Assembly: GCA_937894775.1 (NCBI GenBank)
Contig: CALAXC010000157.1
Span: 1-6,387, forward strand
Reading direction: 5' to 3'
From: an uncultured Clostridia bacterium
GTDB taxonomy: Bacteria > Bacillota > Clostridia > Oscillospirales > CAG-272
DNA: 6,387 nt
The notes under the pieces were generated by a model. That model made no database searches. It saw only the letters and a program-made list of their open reading frames with translations, and was not told the origin of the DNA. Made by a program: the position numbers and the translations under genes. Positions 1 to 6,293 of the stretch are shown here, in pieces (within the stretch, counting starts at the first letter, position 1; each line of letters opens with the position of its first letter).

Positions 1-110
1 CCTTTTGAAAAAGGTGGACGAAAACTTTCCTTGATCGCTCTTTGCGAGATGTACAAAGTGCCCGATGGCTTTGTTTCAGCTATGTGTGTGCGTTGATTGC
101 CTGTCAGCTC
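1..110 (+). repeat. Intergenic repeat, copy A (cut by window edge)
   Basis: This stretch matches the reverse complement of the right end of the window. Bases 1-30 match the complement of 6346-6375 at 29 of 30 positions. A second block, TGCGTTGATTG followed by CCTGTC and GCTC (89-110), matches the complement of 6294-6323, where an extra TTTTATTG splits it. Between the two blocks the copies differ: copy A carries about 45 nt absent from copy B, including an imperfect stem (ATCG 34-37 with CGAT 63-66, CTTTG 40-44 with CAAAG 54-58). The outermost part, CCTTTTGAAAAAGG, is the inner portion of a palindrome that is complete in copy B; here the window edge cuts it. I see no coding potential. The repeat family is not one I can name; a REP-like or MITE-like dispersed element is the best guess. 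The remainder up to the terminator (111-150) holds nothing I recognise. Confidence 0.75.
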
Positions 111-150
111 AGCCGCCTAAAAAAGCGACATAATACTTAACACTAACCAC

Positions 151-183
151 AAAAAGGCTGTTCCGTTTGGAACAGCCTTTTTT
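151..183 (-). terminator. Rho-independent terminator of the lipoprotein gene, potentially bidirectional
   Basis: A perfect inverted repeat, AAAAAGGCTGTTCC (151-164) and its complement (169-182), encloses a 4-nt GTTT loop. The core stem GGCTGTTCC is GC-containing and is flanked by A-runs on one side and T-runs on the other, so it can end transcription on either strand. On the minus strand it starts two bases after the TGA stop of the lipoprotein gene, so that is its obvious job. It also insulates that gene from anything reading in from the left, where copy A of the repeat lies. Confidence 0.92.
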
Positions 184-185
184 GA

Positions 186-1622
186 TCAACCTCGATACCA
201 AGGCAAATCGTAATATTCATAAGTAAGAAGCAAAGCAGCCGATGCTTTATTACTAAGCGAATCAGCAGAAACATCTATTCCCGCAGACTTCCAGGCAACA
301 GACCAATCGGAAGTTTTCTTTATAGTTGCACTCTTCATAGCAACGCATCCCTTAAATGCATTTTCTCCGATTCGTTTCACTCCCGAACCTATAGTTAAAT
401 TCGTCATAGAAGAACAACCGTTAAACGCATAATCGCCTATGCCTACAACCGACTCGGGAATATTAACAGACGTAACCTTATTGCAAGAACCAAATGCCAC
501 ATCAGCTATCGCTCTTGTTCCCGCAGGAATGTTGTAAGATCCCGACAGCTCGGGCTTAGCCTTTATAACATAATCCCCTATAAGAAGAACGTTATTCTTC
601 CAATTTCCTGATGCATTATAGTACCCACTGTTGTAGAACGCCTCATCGCCTATACGTTCAACACCCGTTCCGATAGTTACAGACGTCAGCTTCTTAGCCT
701 TGAAGAATGCCTTTCCGCCTATCGTCTTTACAGAGTTCGGAATAACTATTCCCGTAAGACTTTCACATCCCCAAAACGCCTCGTGAGCAATTACAGTAGT
801 GCCGTCGGTAACGGTATATTTACCCGAAATATCCGTTTTTGCTTTGTATAAACATTTTCCAATGTAAAGAACCTTGTTCTTCCAGTTAGATTCATTTTTG
901 AAGTATGCCGTCTTATCAAACGCATAAGCTTCGATAACCTTTACACTGCTCGGAATATTGATATCGTTAAGCTTTCCCGAATTATAAAATGCGGTATCGC
1001 CTATTCTTTCAACACTGCTTCCTATGTTTATCGAAGTAAGTGCGCTGCAATAACGGAAAGCCGCATTGTCAATAACCTCTACACCCTTACCCATACTTAC
1101 CGACGTGATCGCACTACACATTGAAAATGCGTACATATCGATATGCTTAACACCGTCGCCTATAGTAACCTTTGTGATCTTCTTATCGTTTTCAAATGCC
1201 GCATATCCTATCTTAGTAACAGGCAAACCTTTATATCCGTCGATAACAAGCTCTGTTGCAGTACAAGAGCCTTTACCAACAAGGGTATAGCTCTGTCCGT
1301 CTTCATTAAGAGCGAACTTAAGTCCCGATGTGCTCTCTTTTTTAGGCACGTAAGCGGGCTTACTTTCGGTATCTTCATTTTCTTTACCGTCCTCGCCATC
1401 GTCTGCACCGTCGTTAGCACCGTCATCTGCACTGTCATCACCCTTGTTATCTTCAACGTCAGCGTCGCCTACGTCAGATGAAACATCACCCGTTCCGTCA
1501 CCTGCCTGACCGTTTATATCGGTATCTGTATTACTCTCCGCGCCAAGCTCGTTTCCTTTACAAGCAGCAAAGGTTGAAAGTATAAGTAACAGAGTCAACA
1601 GCAAAGCAAAAAACCTTTTCAT
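186..1622 (-). CDS. BspA-type leucine-rich-repeat surface lipoprotein
   Basis: A 478-residue predicted lipoprotein anchored outside the cell membrane. Residues 1-20 form a signal peptide (MKRFF, then a Leu-rich core) ending in TFAA-C, with Cys21 as the likely lipidated residue; Phe at -3 is a tolerated but less usual lipobox residue. Residues 22-100 form an Asp/Gly/Glu-rich, low-complexity stalk. From about 138 to 435 lie eleven LRR_5/BspA-type units built on I-G-x-x-A-F ... C-x-x-L-T-x-V-x-I. The repeat Phe falls at 143, 166, 189, 212, 235, 283, 306, 329, 377, 400 and 423, a strict 23-residue spacing broken only by two 48-residue steps that contain an N-W-K-N ... K-A-K ... S-G-x-Y insert. 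There is no sortase motif or catalytic domain. The start at 1622 is chosen because GGAGGT (1629-1634) sits 6 nt upstream; an in-frame ATG 13 codons earlier lacks one and would bury the signal peptide. BspA-type proteins often bind host or microbial ligands; the ligand here is unknown. Confidence 0.93.
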   Translation of the reverse strand: MKRFFALLLTLLLILSTFAACKGNELGAESNTDTDINGQAGDGTGDVSSDVGDADVEDNKGDDSADDGANDGADDGEDGKENEDTESKPAYVPKKESTSGLKFALNEDGQSYTLVGKGSCTATELVIDGYKGLPVTKIGYAAFENDKKITKVTIGDGVKHIDMYAFSMCSAITSVSMGKGVEVIDNAAFRYCSALTSINIGSSVERIGDTAFYNSGKLNDINIPSSVKVIEAYAFDKTAYFKNESNWKNKVLYIGKCLYKAKTDISGKYTVTDGTTVIAHEAFWGCESLTGIVIPNSVKTIGGKAFFKAKKLTSVTIGTGVERIGDEAFYNSGYYNASGNWKNNVLLIGDYVIKAKPELSGSYNIPAGTRAIADVAFGSCNKVTSVNIPESVVGIGDYAFNGCSSMTNLTIGSGVKRIGENAFKGCVAMKSATIKKTSDWSVAWKSAGIDVSADSLSNKASAALLLTYEYYDLPWYRG

Positions 1623-1628
1623 ATCTGT

Positions 1629-1634
1629 ACCTCC
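1629..1634 (-). promoter_or_regulatory. Ribosome binding site fixing the lipoprotein start
   Basis: On the minus strand GGAGGT lies 6 nt before the ATG at 1620-1622. It is a near-perfect Shine-Dalgarno sequence and decides the start at 1622 over the upstream in-frame ATG at 1659-1661. Confidence 0.88.
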
Positions 1635-1680
1635 GAAATATACGCAAATCATTTTTTGCAATTTGATATTATCCTAAAAT

Positions 1681-1709
1681 ATTATACTACTTTTTCCCTG
1701 CGTTTTCAA
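1681..1709 (-). promoter_or_regulatory. Sigma-A-type promoter of the lipoprotein gene
   Basis: On the minus strand TTGAAA (1704-1709) and a perfect TATAAT (1681-1686) are separated by exactly 17 nt. Transcription would begin near 1674, giving an untranslated leader of about 50 nt. It lies downstream of the phosphofructokinase terminator, so the lipoprotein gene is an independent, probably strongly expressed unit. Confidence 0.8.
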
Positions 1710-1760
1710 TATACAAACCAAAAAAACACTTATTTTTCAGTTTTTTTGTCAAAAGTAAAC

Positions 1761-1820
1761 AAAAAAACGGTCCGTATTTTTTAAACTTTAACATCAAAAA
1801 AGTTTAAAAACACAGACCGC
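1761..1820 (-). terminator. Long hairpin terminator of the phosphofructokinase gene
   Basis: On the minus strand the arms at 1799-1819 and 1768-1789 pair over about 21 positions: CGGTC with GACCG at the base, two G-U pairs, one bulged base, and AAACTTT with AAAGTTT next to a 9-nt loop (1790-1798). Seven T follow (1767-1761). It begins about 20 nt after the TAA stop. The T-run exists only in the minus direction, so it is a one-way terminator that separates this gene from the lipoprotein gene. Confidence 0.9.
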
Positions 1821-1840
1821 TGCTTATTTAATTAAAGAAA

Positions 1841-2929
1841 TTACATTGCTGTAGAATTCGCAACGTAGTAAAGACGCTTGATCTCTGCGGTACGTTTGCG
1901 GCAGATAGCCTCCATAGCATAAATATCTTCATCATTGTATTTATCGAGATCGCCCTCTTTAAGCTTATTCTTGTACATACGGTCAGTAGTAAGCGCAAAT
2001 ACGATATCCATAGGAACGTACTTTCCGTCTTCCTCAATTACTACTATGTTACTCTTACCCTCAAGAATAAATTCAACAGCCTTAACACCCATACGGGAAG
2101 CGGTAAGGCGGTCGCGCAAGGAAGGATGTCCTCCTCTTACAAGATGTCCAAGACGCATAAATCTTACATCGATCTCGGTAACCGCTCTGATCTTTTCCGC
2201 AAAATATTCACCGTAAGGAATCTTCTTACCGTTTTCATCGGTATGAAAAACACCTTCACTGACAACAACGATCATACCGCGCTTGCCATTCTTTCTTGCA
2301 AGCATAATGCGTTCAAGAGCCGCCTGCTCGTCAAAATTTATCTCGGGAATAACAACAGCAATAGCACCTGCCGCAATACCCGTCATAAGCGCTATCTGTC
2401 CGCAATCTCTGCCCATTACCTCAACAACGGCAAGACGTGCATGCGATTCACAGGTATCCTTTACCTTATCAAGCGAAGCAAGAACAGTATTCATAGCTGT
2501 ATCAAAACCTACGGTATAATCTGTAGCGGTAATATCGTTATCGATAGTTCCCGTAACACCTATCGTAGGAACTCCGTGAAGAGTAAGATCTGTAGCGCCT
2601 CTGAAGGTTCCGTCACCGCCGATAGCCACAATAGCATCTATATTATTTTTTTTGCAGGTCTCAACAGCCTTCTGCATTCCCTCTTCGGTCTGGAACTCCT
2701 TGCAACGGTCGGAATACAGCTTAGTTCCACCTATACCGATTATATCCGAAACAAAATCATAATCAAGCTTTCTTATATTATTATCAATAAGACCTCTGTA
2801 GCCTCCAATGATACCGACCACCTCGATCCCCTCGTCGATAGCCTTATCGGTAACCGCGCGGATCACCGCATTCATTCCGGGAGCATCTCCGCCCGATGTC
2901 AAAACGCCAATTTTTTTGATCTCTGCCAT
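1841..2929 (-). CDS. pfkA: ATP-dependent 6-phosphofructokinase
   Basis: Phosphorylates fructose 6-phosphate to fructose 1,6-bisphosphate, the committed step of glycolysis, in the cytoplasm. The 362-residue protein has GGDAPGMN (13-20), GGDGTFRG (104-111), TGTIDND (126-132, catalytic Asp130), VMGRDCG (171-177) and GHLVRGG (261-267). By alignment from memory with the E. coli enzyme, substrate residues R72, R162, E222, R243, H249 and R252 are kept as R75, R165, E225, R256, H262 and R265. Gly107 and Gly127 stand at the positions where PPi-dependent enzymes carry Asp and Lys, so ATP is the likely donor. Several allosteric-site residues are replaced (see findings). It is about 40 residues longer than the E. 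coli enzyme at the C-terminus. The leader has AAAGGAAA, but 13 nt separate its AGGA from the ATG, a long spacing. The start is supported by MAEIKKIGVLTSGG matching the family N-terminus. It has its own promoter and terminator. Confidence 0.96.
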   Translation of the reverse strand: MAEIKKIGVLTSGGDAPGMNAVIRAVTDKAIDEGIEVVGIIGGYRGLIDNNIRKLDYDFVSDIIGIGGTKLYSDRCKEFQTEEGMQKAVETCKKNNIDAIVAIGGDGTFRGATDLTLHGVPTIGVTGTIDNDITATDYTVGFDTAMNTVLASLDKVKDTCESHARLAVVEVMGRDCGQIALMTGIAAGAIAVVIPEINFDEQAALERIMLARKNGKRGMIVVVSEGVFHTDENGKKIPYGEYFAEKIRAVTEIDVRFMRLGHLVRGGHPSLRDRLTASRMGVKAVEFILEGKSNIVVIEEDGKYVPMDIVFALTTDRMYKNKLKEGDLDKYNDEDIYAMEAICRKRTAEIKRLYYVANSTAM

Positions 2930-2992
2930 TTTCTTTTCTCTTTCCTTTACATCGTTTGCCTATAAAAAGCAATTTTTAAAATATTTTATATA

Positions 2993-3021
2993 ATTTTAAT
3001 ACATAATACAAAAAAAATCAA
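2993..3021 (-). promoter_or_regulatory. Sigma-A-type promoter of pfkA
   Basis: On the minus strand TTGATT (3016-3021) and TAAAAT (2993-2998) are 17 nt apart, in a very AT-rich 135-bp gap between cinA and pfkA. Transcription would begin near 2986, leaving a leader of about 57 nt. The -35 region overlaps a weak A/T-only hairpin, AAAATC-TATT-GATTTT, that precedes a T-run. Confidence 0.65.
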
Positions 3022-3064
3022 TAGATTTTAAGATTTTTATGGTTTTATTTTTTATTTATTTCAA

Positions 3065-4327
3065 TTATTTGGAAGAAAGCTCCTTCAAAACCATATCAAA
3101 GGCATTAGTCGCACTCGCAAGTCTTATATATTCACGGCTTCGCATCGGAGAAAGCGAAAGCTTGCGGAAGCTTTCGCCTTTTTCTGTGCTTATTCCTATA
3201 AAAACAGTTCCGACGGGTATCTGCTCTGTCCCTCCCGTAGGCCCTGCGATTCCGGTGCTCGAAATACCTATATCGCTCCCTGTAACCAACCTTACACCTC
3301 TTGCCATTTCCATAGCTGTCTGCTCGGAAACCGCTCCGTAACGCTCAAGCGTTTCAAGTCTTACCCCCAAAAGTCTGTGCTTTACCTCATTCGTATAGGT
3401 AACGCATCCTCCGAAAAATACATCGGAGCATCCCGAAATATCGGTTACTCGCTTTGCAATAAGACCCCCTGTACAGGATTCCGCTGCAGAAAGAGTCTTT
3501 TTCTTTGAGTGAAGCTCCCGCACGAGCGCATTTTCTATAGTCTCAACATCTATGCCATAAAGGAATCCGCCTGCCTCGCTCTGCATAATTTTTTTTGCAT
3601 AATCCTCACAAAGAGCCCTTGCTTCTTCCTCGCAGTCTGCGCGAGCGGTTATCCTTATACGCACCTCACCCTCCTTACAGTAGGTAGCCGCAGAAAGAGA
3701 GGCTGTGTCTATAAGAAGTCTGTCGATCCTTTCAGCAAGCGCTGATTCACCGATACCGAAAAAGTGAAGATTTTTACTGACTATCGCCATCGGATTCTTG
3801 TTTTTCAAATAAGGCTCTATCTGTTCAAAGAAGATAGGAACAAGCTCGCTTGGTGGACCGGGAAGCATTATAACCGTCTGCCCTTTCTCATTTTCAAGCG
3901 CCAAAGAAGGCGCTGTCCCGAAATGATTTGGAAAAACTATTGCTCCTTCGGGCATCATCGCCTGCTTTTCATTGTTTTTACTCATTATCCTGCCGGTCTT
4001 TGCGAAATAATTTCTTATTGCCTCAAGCGAAGGCTTGTGAAGCTCCATAGCTCTGCCAAAAAGCTCGGCAACAGTTTCTTTTGTGAGATCATCCTTCGTC
4101 GGTCCGAGACCGCCGCTTATTATGACAATATCCGAGCGTGAAAGCGCTTCAGCGACACACTCCTTAAGACGTGTGGATTCGTCACCTACCACCGAATGAT
4201 GAAATACCGATATACCGAGATCGGTAAGTCTTGCAGAAAGAAAAGCGGCGTTTGTATTGACAATGTCGCCAAGCAAAAGCTCCTCTCCCGTGCAAAGAAT
4301 TTCCGCTATCAACGCTTTTTTTGTCAT
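3065..4327 (-). CDS. cinA: CinA family protein with C-terminal nicotinamide-nucleotide amidohydrolase (PncC) domain
   Basis: Full-length two-domain CinA, 420 residues, the usual size. The N-terminal domain (about 5-170, MoCF-like, COG1058) shows GEELLLGDIVNTN (14-26), SGGLGPTKDD (71-80), GTAPS (137-141, where Gly is usual in place of Ser141) and LPGPP (155-159); in studied homologues it hydrolyses ADP-ribose. The C-terminal domain (about 265-415) shows AAESCTGG (281-288, Ser284 the likely nucleophile), CVTYTNEVK (308-316) and STGIAGPTGG (357-366); PncC homologues deamidate nicotinamide mononucleotide to nicotinic acid mononucleotide, recycling NAD breakdown products. The competence link of the name comes from streptococci and Bacillus, and no competence or recA gene is visible here. 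AAAGG lies about 10 nt before the ATG. It follows mscS by 56 bp with no clear promoter, so co-transcription is likely. No convincing terminator follows. Confidence 0.96.
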   Translation of the reverse strand: MTKKALIAEILCTGEELLLGDIVNTNAAFLSARLTDLGISVFHHSVVGDESTRLKECVAEALSRSDIVIISGGLGPTKDDLTKETVAELFGRAMELHKPSLEAIRNYFAKTGRIMSKNNEKQAMMPEGAIVFPNHFGTAPSLALENEKGQTVIMLPGPPSELVPIFFEQIEPYLKNKNPMAIVSKNLHFFGIGESALAERIDRLLIDTASLSAATYCKEGEVRIRITARADCEEEARALCEDYAKKIMQSEAGGFLYGIDVETIENALVRELHSKKKTLSAAESCTGGLIAKRVTDISGCSDVFFGGCVTYTNEVKHRLLGVRLETLERYGAVSEQTAMEMARGVRLVTGSDIGISSTGIAGPTGGTEQIPVGTVFIGISTEKGESFRKLSLSPMRSREYIRLASATNAFDMVLKELSSK

Positions 4328-4383
4328 TTTTAACGCCGCCTTTCGAATTATTTACTTTTGATCAGCTAAAAACAAATTTAAAA

Positions 4384-5211
4384 TCACTGCTGTTGCTGTC
4401 TTACAGCCTGAACGTTTACCTTTGAGGTAGGTACTTCGATTCCCGCCTTTGCAAAGGCATTCTTGCAGTCCTCATAAAGATCACACTTAATGATCGCATA
4501 ATCGTCCTTCTTGCACCAAGCACGTACAGTTACCACCATTGCGCTGTCGGTAACGTCTGTAATTCTTACGAAATATTCAGGATCGCTGAGCGCCTTTTCG
4601 TTCTTCTCAACTACATATCCCGCTACCTTCTTGATAAGCTCAATATCCGAACCGTGAGCCACGTTTATATTGATCTCTGCTCTTCGGATATCTTCTCTTG
4701 AATAGTTGATAATAACAGAAGAAGTCATAGTTCCGTTGGGAATGCTTACGTGTATGTTATCAAAGGTAATCATCTGTGTGTAGAAAAATCCTATCTCTGT
4801 AACTGTTCCCGTTTCATCAGCAACCTTTATGACCTCACCTACGCTTATAGGTCTGAATATAAGAAGCATAATTCCGCCCATAAAGTTCGCCAAAGAACCC
4901 TGAACAGCAAGCGCTATAGCAGCACCGGCTGTAGCAAATACGGTGATCACAGAAGCCATAGGAACACCCATAATGCTTATGATTATTACAGCAAGAATAA
5001 CATAAAGCGCTATTTTTATAAAGTTATTAAGAAAGAGTCTTACTGTTTCATCCATTTTTCCGAATTTTTTACCGTTCGGGAAAAGCTTTAAGAGAAGCTT
5101 TATGAAAAGCATACCCAAAGCAAATACAATTAACGAGAGAAGCAATCTTCCCGCTACACTGACACAACCGTTTACAAAATTTGTAAATATTGTACTCCAA
5201 TCCATATCCAT
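4384..5211 (-). CDS. mscS: Small-conductance mechanosensitive channel, MscS family
   Basis: Membrane channel that opens under lateral tension and releases solutes during hypo-osmotic shock. At 275 residues it is close to the 286-residue E. coli MscS, with the basic three-helix plan. TM1 is about 18-44, TM2 about 63-84, and the pore helix TM3 about 88-120 contains AIALAVQGSLANF and ends in LLIFRP. The beta domain (about 121-175) has GTVTEIGFFYTQM and the characteristic IPNG (157-160), followed by INYSRE. The alpha/beta cytoplasmic domain runs to about 265 and ends in a short Gln tail. AAAGG lies 9 nt upstream of the chosen ATG; a second ATG two codons later is less well spaced. It is the first gene of a probable mscS-cinA transcript and is divergent from the radical SAM gene. 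Confidence 0.95.
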   Translation of the reverse strand: MDMDWSTIFTNFVNGCVSVAGRLLLSLIVFALGMLFIKLLLKLFPNGKKFGKMDETVRLFLNNFIKIALYVILAVIIISIMGVPMASVITVFATAGAAIALAVQGSLANFMGGIMLLIFRPISVGEVIKVADETGTVTEIGFFYTQMITFDNIHVSIPNGTMTSSVIINYSREDIRRAEININVAHGSDIELIKKVAGYVVEKNEKALSDPEYFVRITDVTDSAMVVTVRAWCKKDDYAIIKCDLYEDCKNAFAKAGIEVPTSKVNVQAVRQQQQ

Positions 5212-5252
5212 TTTTATTTTCCTTTCAAAATATGTATTTATACATCTTTTTT

Positions 5253-5261
5253 ATTATACCA
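5253..5261 (-). promoter_or_regulatory. Extended -10 promoter of mscS
   Basis: On the minus strand TGGTATAAT combines a perfect TATAAT (5253-5258) with a TG one base upstream, the extended -10 arrangement. There is no good -35 at 16-18 nt, which fits an extended -10 promoter. Transcription would start near 5246, about 35 nt before the ATG. A 10-bp palindrome, ACAATATTGT (5261-5270), abuts it. Confidence 0.65.
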
Positions 5262-5295
5262 CAATATTGTCGAAACGGCTTAATAAAATATGAAT

Positions 5296-5316
5296 TTTTT
5301 GTAAAATTTACAAAAA
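5296..5316. promoter_or_regulatory. Perfect dyad in the divergent intergenic region, candidate operator
   Basis: The arms TTTTTGTAAA (5296-5305) and TTTACAAAAA (5307-5316) are exact inverted repeats around a single central A. The dyad lies between the mscS and radical SAM promoters, upstream of both -10 elements. It does not fit the consensus of CcpA, LexA, Rex, GlnR or CodY as I know them. It could be an operator for an unidentified regulator, or a chance palindrome in AT-rich DNA. Confidence 0.4.
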
Positions 5317-5340
5317 TGTCACAAAAGCGCACAAATATAC

Positions 5341-5349
5341 TGTTAAAAT
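5341..5349 (+). promoter_or_regulatory. Possible extended -10 promoter of the radical SAM gene
   Basis: TGTTAAAAT is TAAAAT (5344-5349) with a TG one base upstream. I find no good -35 at the expected distance. Transcription would begin near 5356, about 35 nt before the ATG at 5391. This is the best candidate in the region, but it is weaker than the other promoters listed. Confidence 0.4.
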
Positions 5350-5375
5350 ATATCTTGACGATCAAAAATAAAGAT

Positions 5376-5380
5376 AGGAG
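5376..5380 (+). promoter_or_regulatory. Ribosome binding site fixing the radical SAM gene start
   Basis: AGGAG lies 10 nt before the ATG at 5391, slightly long spacing but the only good site. It supports starting at 5391 rather than at in-frame ATGs upstream, which lie in non-conserved AT-rich DNA that also carries the mscS leader and promoter. Confidence 0.75.
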
Positions 5381-5390
5381 AAGCTTAATT

Positions 5391-6287
5391 ATGGCACTTT
5401 GCGAGCTGTGTCCGAGAAAATGCAGAGTAGACCGTTCAAAAGCAAAAGGCTTTTGCGGTGAAAGCGACAAAATACGAATAGCAAGAATAGCTCCGCACTT
5501 TTTCGAAGAACCGCCGATAAGCGGCTCACGCGGATCGGGAACGGTGTTCTTTTCGGGATGTACGCTTCGTTGCGTTTACTGCCAGAACAAGGATATAAGC
5601 AGGACAAATGCATTTGGAAAAGAATATTCAAAAGAAGAGCTGACAGAGGCTATAATAAAGCTTCAGCAGGAAGGCGTACATAACATAAATCTTGTCACAC
5701 CAACGCATTTTGCCGATAAAATAGCCGACATTCTTTACGAGATGAAAAAAAGCGGACTACTCCGCGTTCCGATAGTCTATAATACATCGGGATATGAAAA
5801 TATCGAAACATTGAAACAGCTTGACGGACTTGTGGATATATATATGCCCGACCTTAAATATTTTTCTTCCGAGCTTTCCCAAAAATACTCAAATGCCCCC
5901 GATTATTTTGAACGCACGGTCGAAGCAATAAAAGAAATGATACGCCAAAGAGGCGCTTACAGATATTCAGAAGATCCAAAAAGAAAAGGTCTTCTCGATT
6001 CGGGTGTACTCATAAGGCATTTGGTACTTCCAACGCATAGAAAAGACAGCGAAGAGCTGCTGTCACGACTTGCAAACGAGATAGATGTAAATGCAGTGCT
6101 GATAAGCATTATGAGTCAGTACACTCCCGATTTTGCCTTGGAATGCGAATATAAAGAGCTACACCGAAGAATAACAAGCTTTGAATACGAATTTGTAAAA
6201 AACAAAGCGATCGAGCTTGGATTTGACGGATTTATGCAAGCGCGTGTGTCGGCAGATTCTGCCTATACTCCGAATTTTAAAAATTGA
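5391..6287 (+). CDS. PflX-like radical SAM protein (pyruvate formate-lyase activase homologue)
   Basis: A 298-residue cytoplasmic radical SAM enzyme of the PflX/COG1313 type, related to pyruvate formate-lyase activating enzymes. The core CTLRCVYC motif (Cys57, Cys61, Cys64) would hold the [4Fe-4S] cluster that cleaves S-adenosylmethionine. An N-terminal Cys set (Cys4, Cys7, Cys11, Cys22, in CELCPRKC ... GFCG) is typical of this subgroup and may bind metal or another cluster. Other family signatures are VTPTHF (102-107), YNTSGYE (130-136), DIYMPDLKY (149-157), IRHLVLP (208-214) and SIMSQYTP (239-246). The start at 5391 follows AGGAG and begins directly with the conserved N-terminus. The physiological substrate of this family is not settled, and no glycyl radical enzyme gene lies in the window, so activation of a partner is inference. 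The stop is followed within a few bases by copy B of the repeat. Confidence 0.93.
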   Translation: MALCELCPRKCRVDRSKAKGFCGESDKIRIARIAPHFFEEPPISGSRGSGTVFFSGCTLRCVYCQNKDISRTNAFGKEYSKEELTEAIIKLQQEGVHNINLVTPTHFADKIADILYEMKKSGLLRVPIVYNTSGYENIETLKQLDGLVDIYMPDLKYFSSELSQKYSNAPDYFERTVEAIKEMIRQRGAYRYSEDPKRKGLLDSGVLIRHLVLPTHRKDSEELLSRLANEIDVNAVLISIMSQYTPDFALECEYKELHRRITSFEYEFVKNKAIELGFDGFMQARVSADSAYTPNFKN

Positions 6288-6293
6288 ATATAA

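Noticed and set aside
1143..1481. Open frames on the plus strand and in another minus frame over the lipoprotein stalk
   Set aside because: They follow from the repetitive Asp/Gly codons of the real gene; composition is unlike protein and there are no starts with ribosome binding sites.
1623..1661. In-frame upstream ATG giving the lipoprotein 13 extra residues
   Set aside because: It lacks a ribosome binding site, while GGAGGT sits 6 nt before the ATG at 1622; the extension would also displace a well-formed lipoprotein signal peptide.
1747..1752. Perfect TTGACA on the minus strand between pfkA and the lipoprotein gene
   Set aside because: No -10 hexamer lies at 16-18 nt (GTGTTT at 17); the TTGAAA/TATAAT pair at 1681-1709 is far better.
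2945..2952. ATG immediately followed by TAA in the pfkA leader
   Set aside because: A start-stop pair out of frame with pfkA and without its own ribosome binding site; most likely chance.
3010..3029. AAAATC-TATT-GATTTT hairpin plus T-run as a cinA terminator
   Set aside because: The stem is only 6 bp and almost all A/T, and it overlaps the pfkA -35; too weak to call, though partial termination is possible.
5355..5360. TTGACG upstream of the radical SAM gene as a -35
   Set aside because: A -10 at the proper distance would fall in the ribosome binding site region, and none is present.
5190..5390. 67-residue N-terminal extension of the radical SAM protein
   Set aside because: The open frame runs through AT-rich promoter DNA and the mscS leader, has no family similarity, and AGGAG marks the ATG at 5391 where the conserved CxxC-PRxC begins.
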